From positions 1 through 14,990 of the forward strand of contig CAMLFK010000113.1 of the NCBI GenBank assembly GCA_946479255.1: DNA of 14,990 nt. The letters run 5' to 3'. The notes under the pieces are model-generated. The model saw only the letters and a program-made list of their open reading frames with translations. It did not search any database and was not told where the DNA came from. This document shows positions 1 to 8,735 of this stretch, piece after piece. Source of the DNA: an uncultured Oxalobacteraceae bacterium (GTDB lineage: Bacteria > Pseudomonadota > Gammaproteobacteria > Burkholderiales > Burkholderiaceae). Position 1 is the first letter of the stretch; every line of letters starts with the position of its first letter. A program made the translations under genes and the position numbers.

Positions 1-465
1 ATCGCGCTGGGCCATCATCGCGACGACATCCTGGAAACCTTCTTCCTGAATATGTTCTTTGGCGGGAAGCTGAAGGGCATGCCGGCCAAGCTAGTGTCCG
101 ACGACGGCAAGCACATGGTGATCCGCCCGATGGCCTATGTGAAGGAAGCCGACAGCGAACGCTATGCCGAAGTCAAAGGCTTCCCGATCATTCCATGCGA
201 TCTGTGCGGCTCGCAGGAAAACCTGCAGCGCAAGCAGATCAAGAACCTGATGCGCGAGTGGGAAAAGAAATATCCGGGCCGGGTGGAAAGCATCTTCTCC
301 TCGCTGTCGACGGTGGTGCCCTCGCACCTGATGGATAAGGACTTGTTCGGGTTCTCCAACCTGAAAACCGATGGCGTGGCCAACCCGCTTGGCGACATCG
401 CCTTCGACGAGGAGCCTTGCTCTACGCCTTCCGTGTTTGGGACTATTCCGCTGCAGCAGGAATAA
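1..465 (+). CDS. ttcA: TtcA, tRNA 2-thiocytidine(32) synthetase, C-terminal part (5' end outside window)
   Basis: The first 154 codons of an open frame that enters from the left edge encode the C-terminal half of TtcA, the cytosolic ATP- and iron-sulfur-dependent enzyme that thiolates cytidine 32 of certain tRNAs. Visible family marks are the opening [16 protein letters not shown] stretch of the PP-loop ATPase fold, [22 protein letters not shown], and the cysteine motif [12 protein letters not shown] (cysteine codons at 196 and 205), which in the Escherichia coli protein contributes the third cluster-ligating cysteine. [20 protein letters not shown] follows, also typical. The tail after GFSNLKTD is variable in the family. 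The N-terminal P-loop and the CxxC pair lie outside the window. TAA stops the frame at 463-465. The next gene begins roughly 110 bp downstream and looks functionally unrelated. The identification is secure. Confidence 0.96.
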   Translation: MALGHHRDDILETFFLNMFFGGKLKGMPAKLVSDDGKHMVIRPMAYVKEADSERYAEVKGFPIIPCDLCGSQENLQRKQIKNLMREWEKKYPGRVESIFSSLSTVVPSHLMDKDLFGFSNLKTDGVANPLGDIAFDEEPCSTPSVFGTIPLQQE

Positions 466-578
466 AGCAAGTATCAGGCACGAGCCGTATCAAAGCACCG
501 CGCATTTAGCTGAACCTCCGCGACCAGCCCCACTCCAAACTGACTCGATCGATGTCGTTAGTGGAGCCTGGTGGCTAC

Positions 579-1790
579 ATGCACGCTATGCACATTCCCG
601 GTGTTTTCGCTGCCGCCTGGCTGCTCTTGCTGGCGGCGCTCGCGGGCGGCTGCGAGCGCACGCAGGGACCGTCGCATGCACCGGGCGCGGGGGGCCCGCC
701 GCCCGTGGTGGTGGCGCCCGTCGCACGGCGCATGGTCGAAGAATTCGATGAATTCAGCGCGCGCCTGGCGGCGGTCGACCAGGTCGAGGTGCGCGCCCGG
801 GTAGCCGGCACGCTCGAACGGGTGCACTTTCGCGACGGCCAGGCGGTGCGCAAGGGCGCGCTGCTGTTTACCATCGATCCGCGCCCATTCGCCGCCGAAG
901 TGGCGCGCAATAGCGCCAGCGTGGAGTCCGCGCGCAGCCAGGCCGAGCTGGCGCGCATCCAGCTGGCCCGCGCTGAAAAGCTGTTGCCGGTGCAGGCCAT
1001 TTCCCGGCAGGAGGCGGACGAACGGCGCGCAGCCGCGCAAAATGCCGCGAGCGCGCAGCGGGCCGCCGAGGCGGCGCTGGAATCGGCGCGCCTGAACCTC
1101 GGGTACACGCGCATCACCGCACCGATCGACGGACGGGCATCGCGCACCGCCGTCACCGCCGGCAACCTGGTCAATGCCAACGAACCGGTGCTCACCACCA
1201 TCGTCTCGAACGACCGGGTGTATGCCTACTTCGAGGCCAGCGAGGCGGCCTTCCTCAAATACGGCCAGCAGGCAGCCTCGCCGCAGGCCCCGCCCACCGT
1301 GCGCATGGGCCTGTTCGACGAAGCCGGCTTTCCCCACACCGGGCGCATCGATTTCGTCGACAACCGCCTCAATCCGGCCACCGGCAGCGCCCAGCTGCGT
1401 GCGGTGTTCGACAACACCCACGGGCGCTTCACGCCGGGGCTGTCGGCGCGCATCAAGATCGGCGCCGGCAAGCCCTACGAAGCAACGCTGGTGCCGGAGC
1501 GCGCCATCGCCACCGACCAGACGCGGCGCATCGTCCTGGTGGTGCCGCCCAGCCGCATGGTCGAGGCGCGCGAAGTCAAGCCGGGCGCCCTGATCGAAGG
1601 CATGCGCGTGGTCACCGGCGTCAAGCCTGGGGAGCACATCATCATCGACGGCCTGCAGCGCGCCATGCCGGGTGCGCCCGTCACGCCGCAACTGGTGGCG
1701 CTCGACGCACATGGAAACCCGCATGGCAACCCGCTGCCCTCGCCGCCCCGCCCCGGCGGCCCGGGCGGCACGGCCAGCGCGGGGTGGTGA
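579..1790 (+). CDS. MexE-like RND efflux periplasmic adaptor lipoprotein
   Basis: Membrane-fusion protein that would bridge an RND pump to an outer-membrane channel for drug or solvent export. The N-terminus is a hydrophobic signal ending in LAALAGGC, a lipobox-like site with Cys25 of the chosen start, so it is probably a lipoprotein. A beta-barrel/lipoyl half (EVRARVAGTLERVHFRDGQ, KGALLFTIDPRPF) is followed by an alanine-rich alpha-hairpin, then the second lipoyl half LGYTRITAPIDGRAS and ITAG-type TAGNLVNANEPVLTTIV. The whole order and wording resemble Pseudomonas MexE. The C-terminus has a proline/glycine-rich tail. Start choice is uncertain: in-frame ATGs occur at 552, 579 and 588; 579 has a weak GGTGG upstream, 552 has none, and none of the three gives a strongly basic n-region. 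The pump gene starts 4 nt after the stop, so the two are co-transcribed. Substrate cannot be read from sequence. Confidence 0.93.
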   Translation: MHAMHIPGVFAAAWLLLLAALAGGCERTQGPSHAPGAGGPPPVVVAPVARRMVEEFDEFSARLAAVDQVEVRARVAGTLERVHFRDGQAVRKGALLFTIDPRPFAAEVARNSASVESARSQAELARIQLARAEKLLPVQAISRQEADERRAAAQNAASAQRAAEAALESARLNLGYTRITAPIDGRASRTAVTAGNLVNANEPVLTTIVSNDRVYAYFEASEAAFLKYGQQAASPQAPPTVRMGLFDEAGFPHTGRIDFVDNRLNPATGSAQLRAVFDNTHGRFTPGLSARIKIGAGKPYEATLVPERAIATDQTRRIVLVVPPSRMVEAREVKPGALIEGMRVVTGVKPGEHIIIDGLQRAMPGAPVTPQLVALDAHGNPHGNPLPSPPRPGGPGGTASAGW

Positions 1791-1794
1791 GGCA

Positions 1795-5079
<3,285 letters not shown>

Positions 5080-5133
5080 GATGGGGAAGGAAGATCAATT
5101 TATCCCGGGCCGCCAGCGGCACCTGGGTAATAA

Positions 5134-5258
5134 TAGGGACCTCGATAAACCGTAGCGAGCAGGCCCGATATTGCATCGAGTAGCGGAGCCGTACGTCGGT
5201 ACGGCGAGCAACGCAGATGCAATAGCGGGTCGCGCAGTAGGTTTATCGAGGTTCCCTA
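5134..5258. repeat. 125-bp imperfect palindrome, MITE/REP-like element
   Basis: The outer arms AGGGACCTCGATAAAC (5135-5150) and GTTTATCGAGGTTCCCT (5241-5257) are complementary except for one extra base. Inside them, CCCG-A-TATTGCATC (5164-5177) pairs with GATGCAATA-G-CGGG (5216-5229). The centre is a perfect 7-bp stem GCCGTAC/GTACGGC around GTCG (5188-5205). TAAT occurs on both flanks (5131-5134 and 5257-5260) and could be a target duplication, although the right copy overlaps the arm by one base. The element lies between the pump stop and the start of the phosphatase gene. In RNA it would form a long hairpin that could terminate or stabilise the efflux mRNA. It carries no coding frame of its own. 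Its multi-copy nature is an inference. Confidence 0.75.
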
Positions 5259-5287
5259 ATGTGCCGAGCGCACAAAATGGAGAAGTC

Positions 5288-5803
5288 ATGCGGCGACTAC
5301 AAGGATGGATGGCGGCACTGGTTCTGGCACTCGGCGCACTGGCGCCGAGCCTTGCACTGGCAGCGCCCGGGGTGATTTTCGTCGTGCGCCATGCTGAAAA
5401 AACCGCCACCGGCCAAGACCCCGCGCTGAGCGCCAAAGGCAAAGTACGCGCGGACAATGTCGCCACCATCGTTCACAAGACCGGCATCACGGCAATTTTC
5501 AGCAGCCCGGCCCAGCGCGCGCGTCAAACTGCCGAGGCCGTCAAACGGCGTACCGGCATCGCCGTGCAGGTCTACGATCCGTCGGCGCCACAAGTTCTTG
5601 TGGATAAGGTGAAGTCCCTGCATGGCGCCGTGCTCGTGGTGGGGCATTCGAATACGGTGCCGGCACTGGTACGCCTGCTGGGCGGCGAGCCCGGCCCGGA
5701 CATTGCCGAACATGAATTCGACCGGCTCTATCAATTGCTTCCTGCTCCCAGCGGGGCGCTCACCACCATCCTCCTGACATCACCACCCGTACAACATAAA
5801 TAG
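5288..5803 (+). CDS. Exported histidine phosphatase superfamily protein (SixA/PGM-like)
   Basis: A 171-residue protein with an N-terminal signal peptide (MRRLQGWMAALVLALGALAP, cleavage likely after LALA at residue 25 or 26), so it probably acts in the periplasm. The mature part is a compact histidine-phosphatase domain. VVRHAEKT supplies the nucleophilic His35 with Arg34 and Glu37, SSPAQRARQTA supplies the second arginine, and VVGHSNT supplies the second catalytic His120. The length is close to that of SixA-type and other short members, lacking the larger insertions of phosphoglycerate mutase. The substrate is unknown; family members remove phosphate from proteins, sugars or small molecules. 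The ATG at 5288 is chosen because GGAGAAG sits 2 nt upstream, while the longer in-frame extension would run through the palindromic element. No partner gene is evident. The family is secure, the function general. Confidence 0.88.
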   Translation: MRRLQGWMAALVLALGALAPSLALAAPGVIFVVRHAEKTATGQDPALSAKGKVRADNVATIVHKTGITAIFSSPAQRARQTAEAVKRRTGIAVQVYDPSAPQVLVDKVKSLHGAVLVVGHSNTVPALVRLLGGEPGPDIAEHEFDRLYQLLPAPSGALTTILLTSPPVQHK

Positions 5804-5815
5804 TCCTACATGCCT

Positions 5816-5845
5816 GCGGCGTCAATGCCTACTGCCTGATGCCGC
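5816..5845 (+). terminator. Hairpin downstream of the phosphatase gene
   Basis: GCGGCGTCA (5816-5824) and TGATGCCGC (5837-5845) form a 9-bp stem with one G-T wobble around a 12-nt loop, starting 12 bp after the phosphatase stop. Only a short mixed T run follows, so a classical intrinsic terminator is not proven. It is the only clear structure in the 98-bp gap before the next gene. Confidence 0.4.
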
Positions 5846-5901
5846 GCCTTGTCCTAGCATGAAATTCCACACTTCGGTCCGTAGCCGCTAAGGAGACCAG
5901 C

Positions 5902-6246
5902 ATGCAAAAGGATAGCAAGCAAGGAAGCAAGCAAAAGGACGAACAACAGGGCAACCAGCAGCGCTCGGCCGACCAGGGTGGAACGACCGGCCACGCCGGC
6001 ATGGGTGGCGATGACACCACCTACCGCGGCGAAGCACAGCAGGTCCAGCAGAACGAGGGCTCATCCAGCCCGTCGGACGACCTGATCGGTATGGATGAGC
6101 CAGCAGAAGTCCAGCAAAGTGCCCAGCGCGAAGGCATGGGGCATCACCGGCGCAGCAGCAGAGGCAATGAGCAAGCCATCGACGCGGCCAGCGATATCGA
6201 CGACCTGGGCAACCACGTTTCTTCGGCCGGCAAGTCGCGACCCTGA
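5902..6246 (+). CDS. Hypothetical small polar, probably disordered protein
   Basis: A 114-residue protein of unknown function. AAGGAG lies 6 nt before the ATG, a strong ribosome site that supports translation. The composition is extreme: the first 20 residues (MQKDSKQGSKQKDEQQGNQQ) are almost all Gln, Lys, Ser, Asp and Gly, and the remainder is rich in Gln, Glu, Gly, Ser and Asp with almost no hydrophobic residues. There is no cysteine, tryptophan, signal peptide or membrane segment. A more structured motif may lie near the end, where NEQAIDAASDIDDLGNHVSS could be a short helix. This looks like the small hydrophilin-type or stress-associated proteins common in soil Proteobacteria, but I cannot assign a family. 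It stands alone, converging on the emfourin gene with a 43-bp gap. Confidence 0.75.
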   Translation: MQKDSKQGSKQKDEQQGNQQRSADQGGTTGHAGMGGDDTTYRGEAQQVQQNEGSSSPSDDLIGMDEPAEVQQSAQREGMGHHRRSSRGNEQAIDAASDIDDLGNHVSSAGKSRP

Positions 6247-6272
6247 GCTTGCCCGGTGACCCGAACCAGGAG

Positions 6273-6302
6273 CGGCGTCTGCGATCGAACTAGCGGACGC
6301 CG
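6273..6302. terminator. Shared hairpin between converging genes
   Basis: CGGCGTCTGC (6273-6282) and GCGGACGCCG (6293-6302) form a 10-bp stem with one G-T wobble and a 10-nt loop. It lies between the polar-protein gene and the emfourin gene, and its right arm contains the last emfourin codons. The position between convergent genes fits a bidirectional terminator, but there is no clear U-tract on either side. Confidence 0.45.
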
Positions 6303-6604
6303 TGCTTGCGCACAAAATCGCGCAAGGCAGCGAAAGCCGGCGGCACCGATGCATCAGCCGCAATCAGCACCTCGCGCTGGCCATCGCGCTCGATAGTGAT
6401 CCGATAACTGCGCGCATCCGGCAGACTGGACGGCGCGCCCTGACCGACTGCCTGCCGCTCCGCCAGCGCCGCGTCCACCAGCGCCGCCAATTCGCTGCGC
6501 CCGCAGCCGCACGCCGCCGGAGGATTCGCTTCGTCCAAAACCACCGGCCTCGCCAGGCCCGGCAGCGCCGCGAATCCACCTTCCGTTACCAATTCGATAT
6601 GCAT
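6290..6604 (-). CDS. Protealysin inhibitor, emfourin family
   Basis: A 104-residue protein beginning MHIELVTEGGFAALPGLARP. The GGFA...PGL...P opening, the central helix-forming segment rich in Ala, Leu and Glu (SELAALVDAALAE), and a C-terminal DARSYRITIERDGQ strand pair with LIAADASVPPAFAALRDFVR match what I know of emfourin, the protein inhibitor of M4 peptidases found beside protealysin in Serratia. It has no signal peptide, as expected for an inhibitor that meets its protease in the cytosol. The ATG at 6604 is chosen over an upstream in-frame start because AAGGAAAA precedes it at suitable distance and the homology begins there. It follows the protease gene by 54 nt on the same strand, so the two probably share an mRNA. 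The context strongly supports the assignment; inhibition itself is inferred. Confidence 0.87.
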   Translation of the reverse strand: MHIELVTEGGFAALPGLARPVVLDEANPPAACGCGRSELAALVDAALAERQAVGQGAPSSLPDARSYRITIERDGQREVLIAADASVPPAFAALRDFVRKHGVR

Positions 6605-6658
6605 GTCGATTTTCCTTGTGAATGCGCACCCGGCAAGCTGCGCACTCGCCAAGCACTA

Positions 6659-7744
6659 TCAGACCACTCCGACGCCATCCCAGGCCTGGCGCACGGCTTT
6701 CGCTTCAGGACTGGCGGCTCCAAAGAGCTTATCGGCATTGGCTACAGTCAACTTTGCGAAAGCGCGAAACGTCGCGTTGGGCTTGAGTTGCGCATCCAAC
6801 AAGGTGTCGTACCAAATCTTGCCCGCCTTCTCCCATGCATTGCCGCCGATCGCCGTCGCGGCCAGGTAAAAGGCCCGGTTCGGGATCCCCGAATTGATGT
6901 GGACACCGCCATTGTCGGACAAGGTATCGAGGTAATCCTTCATGTGGCCCGGCTGCGGATCCTTGCCCAGCACCGGGTCGTCATAGGCAGTGCCCGGTTC
7001 CTTCATCGAGCGCAGCGCGCTGCGGCCCGGTCCCGGCACCAGCAGCTCGGCGCCGATCAGCCAGTCGGCCTGTTGCGCCGTCTGCTTCAGAGCGTATTGC
7101 TTGATCAACACACCGAACACGTCCGACAAGGACTCATTCAAGGCACCCGACTGCCCCGAATATTGCAGCCCCGACTCGAATTCAGTGACACCATGGGTCA
7201 GTTCGTGGCCGATCACATCCAGCGACGACGTAAAACGGTTGAACAGGGTACCGTCGCCATCGCCGAACACCATCTGGCGGCCATTCCAGAAAGCGTTATC
7301 GTAATCCTGGCCGAAGTGCACGGTCGCATTGAGCGGCATGCCGAGGCCATCGATCGAGTTGCGCTGGAACTCTTCCAAAAAGAAATTGAAGGTCGCGCCC
7401 AGACCATCATAAGCTTCGTTGACTGCCTGATCGTCGCCCGCCTTCGATCCTTCCAGCCGCACCGGTTCGCCAGGCAAGGCTTCCCGCTGATTGGCGCTAT
7501 AAATGGTGCGCTGCATGACCGGGCGGGTGCCGGGCATCGCCGCGCTGGTGCGCACTGGCGTCAACGCCCTCGCGGTGGCGACAGTGGCACGGAACTGGCG
7601 GATCGACACGTCGGCCGACAAGGTATCGAGTGCACGGCCGCGCTCCTGCGCGGAACCGTTCTTGGCAATCTCAACGAGGATATGCGGCGGCAGGATACAA
7701 AAAATCGAATGCGGACGGTGCTGGACGTGCGGACGTAAACACAT
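6659..7744 (-). CDS. Protealysin-like M4 family metalloprotease
   Basis: A 361-residue zinc endopeptidase of the thermolysin family. It lacks a Sec signal peptide and the long FTP/PepSY propeptide; instead the N-terminus has a short precursor with PPHIL at residues 19-23, the conserved short-propeptide mark of protealysin-type enzymes. The active site is complete: VIGHELTHGVTEFE gives zinc ligands His180 and His184 and catalytic Glu181, NESLSD gives the third ligand Glu204, and DNGGVHINSGIPNRAFYL gives the transition-state His282. The C-terminal helical lobe is full length. GGGGGAA lies about 5 nt before the ATG at 7744. Tandem stop codons TGA-TAG end the frame. The emfourin gene follows. In Serratia, protealysin is intracellular and cleaves actin and other targets; the role here is unknown. 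Family assignment is near certain. Confidence 0.94.
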   Translation of the reverse strand: MCLRPHVQHRPHSIFCILPPHILVEIAKNGSAQERGRALDTLSADVSIRQFRATVATARALTPVRTSAAMPGTRPVMQRTIYSANQREALPGEPVRLEGSKAGDDQAVNEAYDGLGATFNFFLEEFQRNSIDGLGMPLNATVHFGQDYDNAFWNGRQMVFGDGDGTLFNRFTSSLDVIGHELTHGVTEFESGLQYSGQSGALNESLSDVFGVLIKQYALKQTAQQADWLIGAELLVPGPGRSALRSMKEPGTAYDDPVLGKDPQPGHMKDYLDTLSDNGGVHINSGIPNRAFYLAATAIGGNAWEKAGKIWYDTLLDAQLKPNATFRAFAKLTVANADKLFGAASPEAKAVRQAWDGVGVV

Positions 7745-7760
7745 GCTGTTCCCCCTTTGC

Positions 7761-7790
7761 GATTGTCATTAAATGATAACTTCGACAATC
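7761..7790. promoter_or_regulatory. Inverted repeat upstream of the protealysin gene, possible operator
   Basis: GATTGTC (7761-7767) and GACAATC (7784-7790) form a 7-bp inverted repeat with a 16-bp spacer. Inside it, TCATTAAATGA (7766-7776) is itself a palindrome with a single central base. The structure lies 17-46 bp upstream of the protease start. On the - strand TATCAT at 7778-7773 is a fair -10 match, but no good -35 is visible, which would fit an activated promoter. The binding protein is unknown. Confidence 0.35.
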
Positions 7791-7843
7791 TTGCATTGTA
7801 CGTCCACCCGCCCCAGCCCGTCATTCCTCATACGTGCGCGGTC

Positions 7844-8257
7844 TCAGGCGGGTTCGCCCTGCAAGTGGGCCGGCCGCGATGCCTTCAGACCAGCCCATTG
7901 CAGGCCTGCGAACAGCAGCACCGTCACCGCCTGGACCGCCACGAAAGCCAAGCCCAGTCCGCTAGGTGACGCCAGCCCCGCCAACAAGCCGGCGCAAGCG
8001 ACAGCCCAGCCAACGTTACCGGCGATCAGCAGCAGAATCAATGGCCTTGGCACCCGTGCGCTGCGCGCGAGGAAGGCCAGCAGCATGGTGTAGCCCACCA
8101 GAAAGATGCCCGATTCCAGCAACAGCATACGAGGCAGCGCCAGCAGCTCGCTCAGCTGAGCGATGAGCAGCAATTGCAGTGCAGCGACGGCACCACTGAC
8201 CAGCGCATCGGCGGTCAGCGCAAACTTCAGCAGGGGGGCGGGATGGACGGTGATCAT
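7844..8257 (-). CDS. Four-helix integral membrane protein, unknown function
   Basis: A 137-residue, almost wholly hydrophobic protein with four predicted transmembrane helices at about residues 10-33, 43-64, 71-95 and 100-122, and a short polar C-terminus. The wording (PLLKFALTADALVSG, then LPRMLLLESGIFLVGYTMLLAFLARSARVPRPL, then NVGWAVAC) resembles small uncharacterised membrane proteins common in Burkholderiales; I know no function for them. AAGGAGAACGCC immediately precedes the ATG at 8257, so this start is preferred to a longer frame. It is separated from the protease gene downstream by 99 bp and is probably its own unit. A palindromic operator candidate and a promoter lie about 65-90 bp upstream, so expression is likely controlled by a repressor. 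Confidence 0.82.
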   Translation of the reverse strand: MITVHPAPLLKFALTADALVSGAVAALQLLLIAQLSELLALPRMLLLESGIFLVGYTMLLAFLARSARVPRPLILLLIAGNVGWAVACAGLLAGLASPSGLGLAFVAVQAVTVLLFAGLQWAGLKASRPAHLQGEPA

Positions 8258-8319
8258 GGCGTTCTCCTTCAGGTCAGTGGTTAGTGAGACCAGTGTCGGC
8301 CAGCGCAGCCGCTGTCGCA

Positions 8320-8348
8320 ATTACCTGGGAGGTAAGCATCGGCCACAA
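8320..8348 (-). promoter_or_regulatory. Promoter with overlapping TTACCT-N3-AGGTAA operator for the four-helix membrane protein
   Basis: TTACCT-GGG-AGGTAA (8321-8335) is a perfect 6-bp-arm palindrome. Read on the - strand, TTGTGG (8348-8343) and GGTAAT (8325-8320) sit 17 bp apart as a modest sigma-70 -35/-10 pair, so the palindrome covers the spacer and the -10. That arrangement is typical of a repressor site. It lies 63 bp upstream of the start codon at 8257. The cognate regulator is not identifiable. Confidence 0.45.
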
Positions 8349-8364
8349 GGATTCAGGCCGACCC

Positions 8365-8399
8365 TGGGGTCTGTGCCCACATTGTTATACGAGCTCATC
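8365..8399 (+). repeat. 31-bp intergenic repeat, copy 1
   Basis: Begins GGGGTCTGTGCCCACATTG (from 8366) and ends TTATACGAGCTC (8396). The four bases flanking the right end, ATC, are shared with copy 2. It differs from copy 3 at two of 31 positions. There is no coding frame and no protein family hit that I can recognise. Confidence 0.8.
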
Positions 8400-8496
8400 C
8401 GCAAAACTCTAAATCGGTGGCCAGATCGAAATAAGACCCAGCGCATCAGCGAGACAAACGCTCCCACACTGATTCAGCACTTTCCTATAATGCCGA

Positions 8497-8637
8497 ATTA
8501 GATAAGCGGCACCCGGACCGGCCACCACGGCCCCCTTACCGGGGTCAATGCCCACATTAATATACGAGCTCATCGGGAGCGACAATATGGTGCTTCCTAC
8601 ACGCCTAAGGCTTAGCCGATAATCGCGCTTATCTAAT
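8497..8637. repeat. 12-bp inverted repeat ATTAGATAAGCG nested in the repeat cluster
   Basis: ATTAGATAAGCG at 8497-8508 recurs exactly as its reverse complement CGCTTATCTAAT at 8626-8637. The right arm abuts repeat copy 3 (GCCGAGCTC follows directly), and the left arm has a similar neighbour, ATGCCGA, before it. This suggests that larger terminal sequences were once present on both sides of a small element covering roughly 8490-8672. Confidence 0.6.
8540..8574 (+). repeat. 31-bp intergenic repeat, copy 2
   Basis: Begins GGGGTCAATGCCCACATTA (from 8541) and ends ATATACGAGCTC (8571), followed by ATC as in copy 1. It has two mismatches to copy 3 and four to copy 1. It is in the same orientation as copy 1 and opposite to copy 3, so copies 2 and 3 bracket a 133-bp segment as terminal inverted repeats. 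Confidence 0.8.
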
Positions 8638-8640
8638 GCC

Positions 8641-8672
8641 GAGCTCGTATATCAATGTGGGCACTGACCCCG
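8641..8672 (-). repeat. 31-bp intergenic repeat, copy 3 (inverted)
   Basis: GAGCTCGTATATCAATGTGG onward to GACCCCG is the reverse complement of the repeat. It differs from copy 1 at two and from copy 2 at two positions, so it is the closest to the consensus. It ends 64 bp from the stop codon of the regulator gene. Outside the three copies and the nested inverted repeat I see nothing else in the 478-bp gap 8258-8735 apart from the promoter region of the membrane-protein gene. Confidence 0.8.
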
Positions 8673-8735
8673 TGGTTGAGGTGGCGCGTGGCGATCGGCG
8701 AAAATGGGGAAAAGCGTGGGGTTTGGCCAACAGGT

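Noticed and set aside
6302..7738. A 478-codon + strand frame opposite the emfourin and protease genes
   Set aside because: It spans two well-supported - strand genes and their gap and has no recognisable domain; it is a compositional shadow.
8365..8672. Reading the GGGGTC ends as terminal repeats of a Tn3-family transposon
   Set aside because: Tn3-family ends are about 38 bp and finish in TAAG. These repeats are 31 bp, finish in GAGCTC, and there is no transposase or resolvase nearby; only the first six bases agree.
8365..8672. CRISPR array
   Set aside because: There are only three copies, one is inverted, spacing is irregular (144 and 66 bp between copies), and there are no cas genes.
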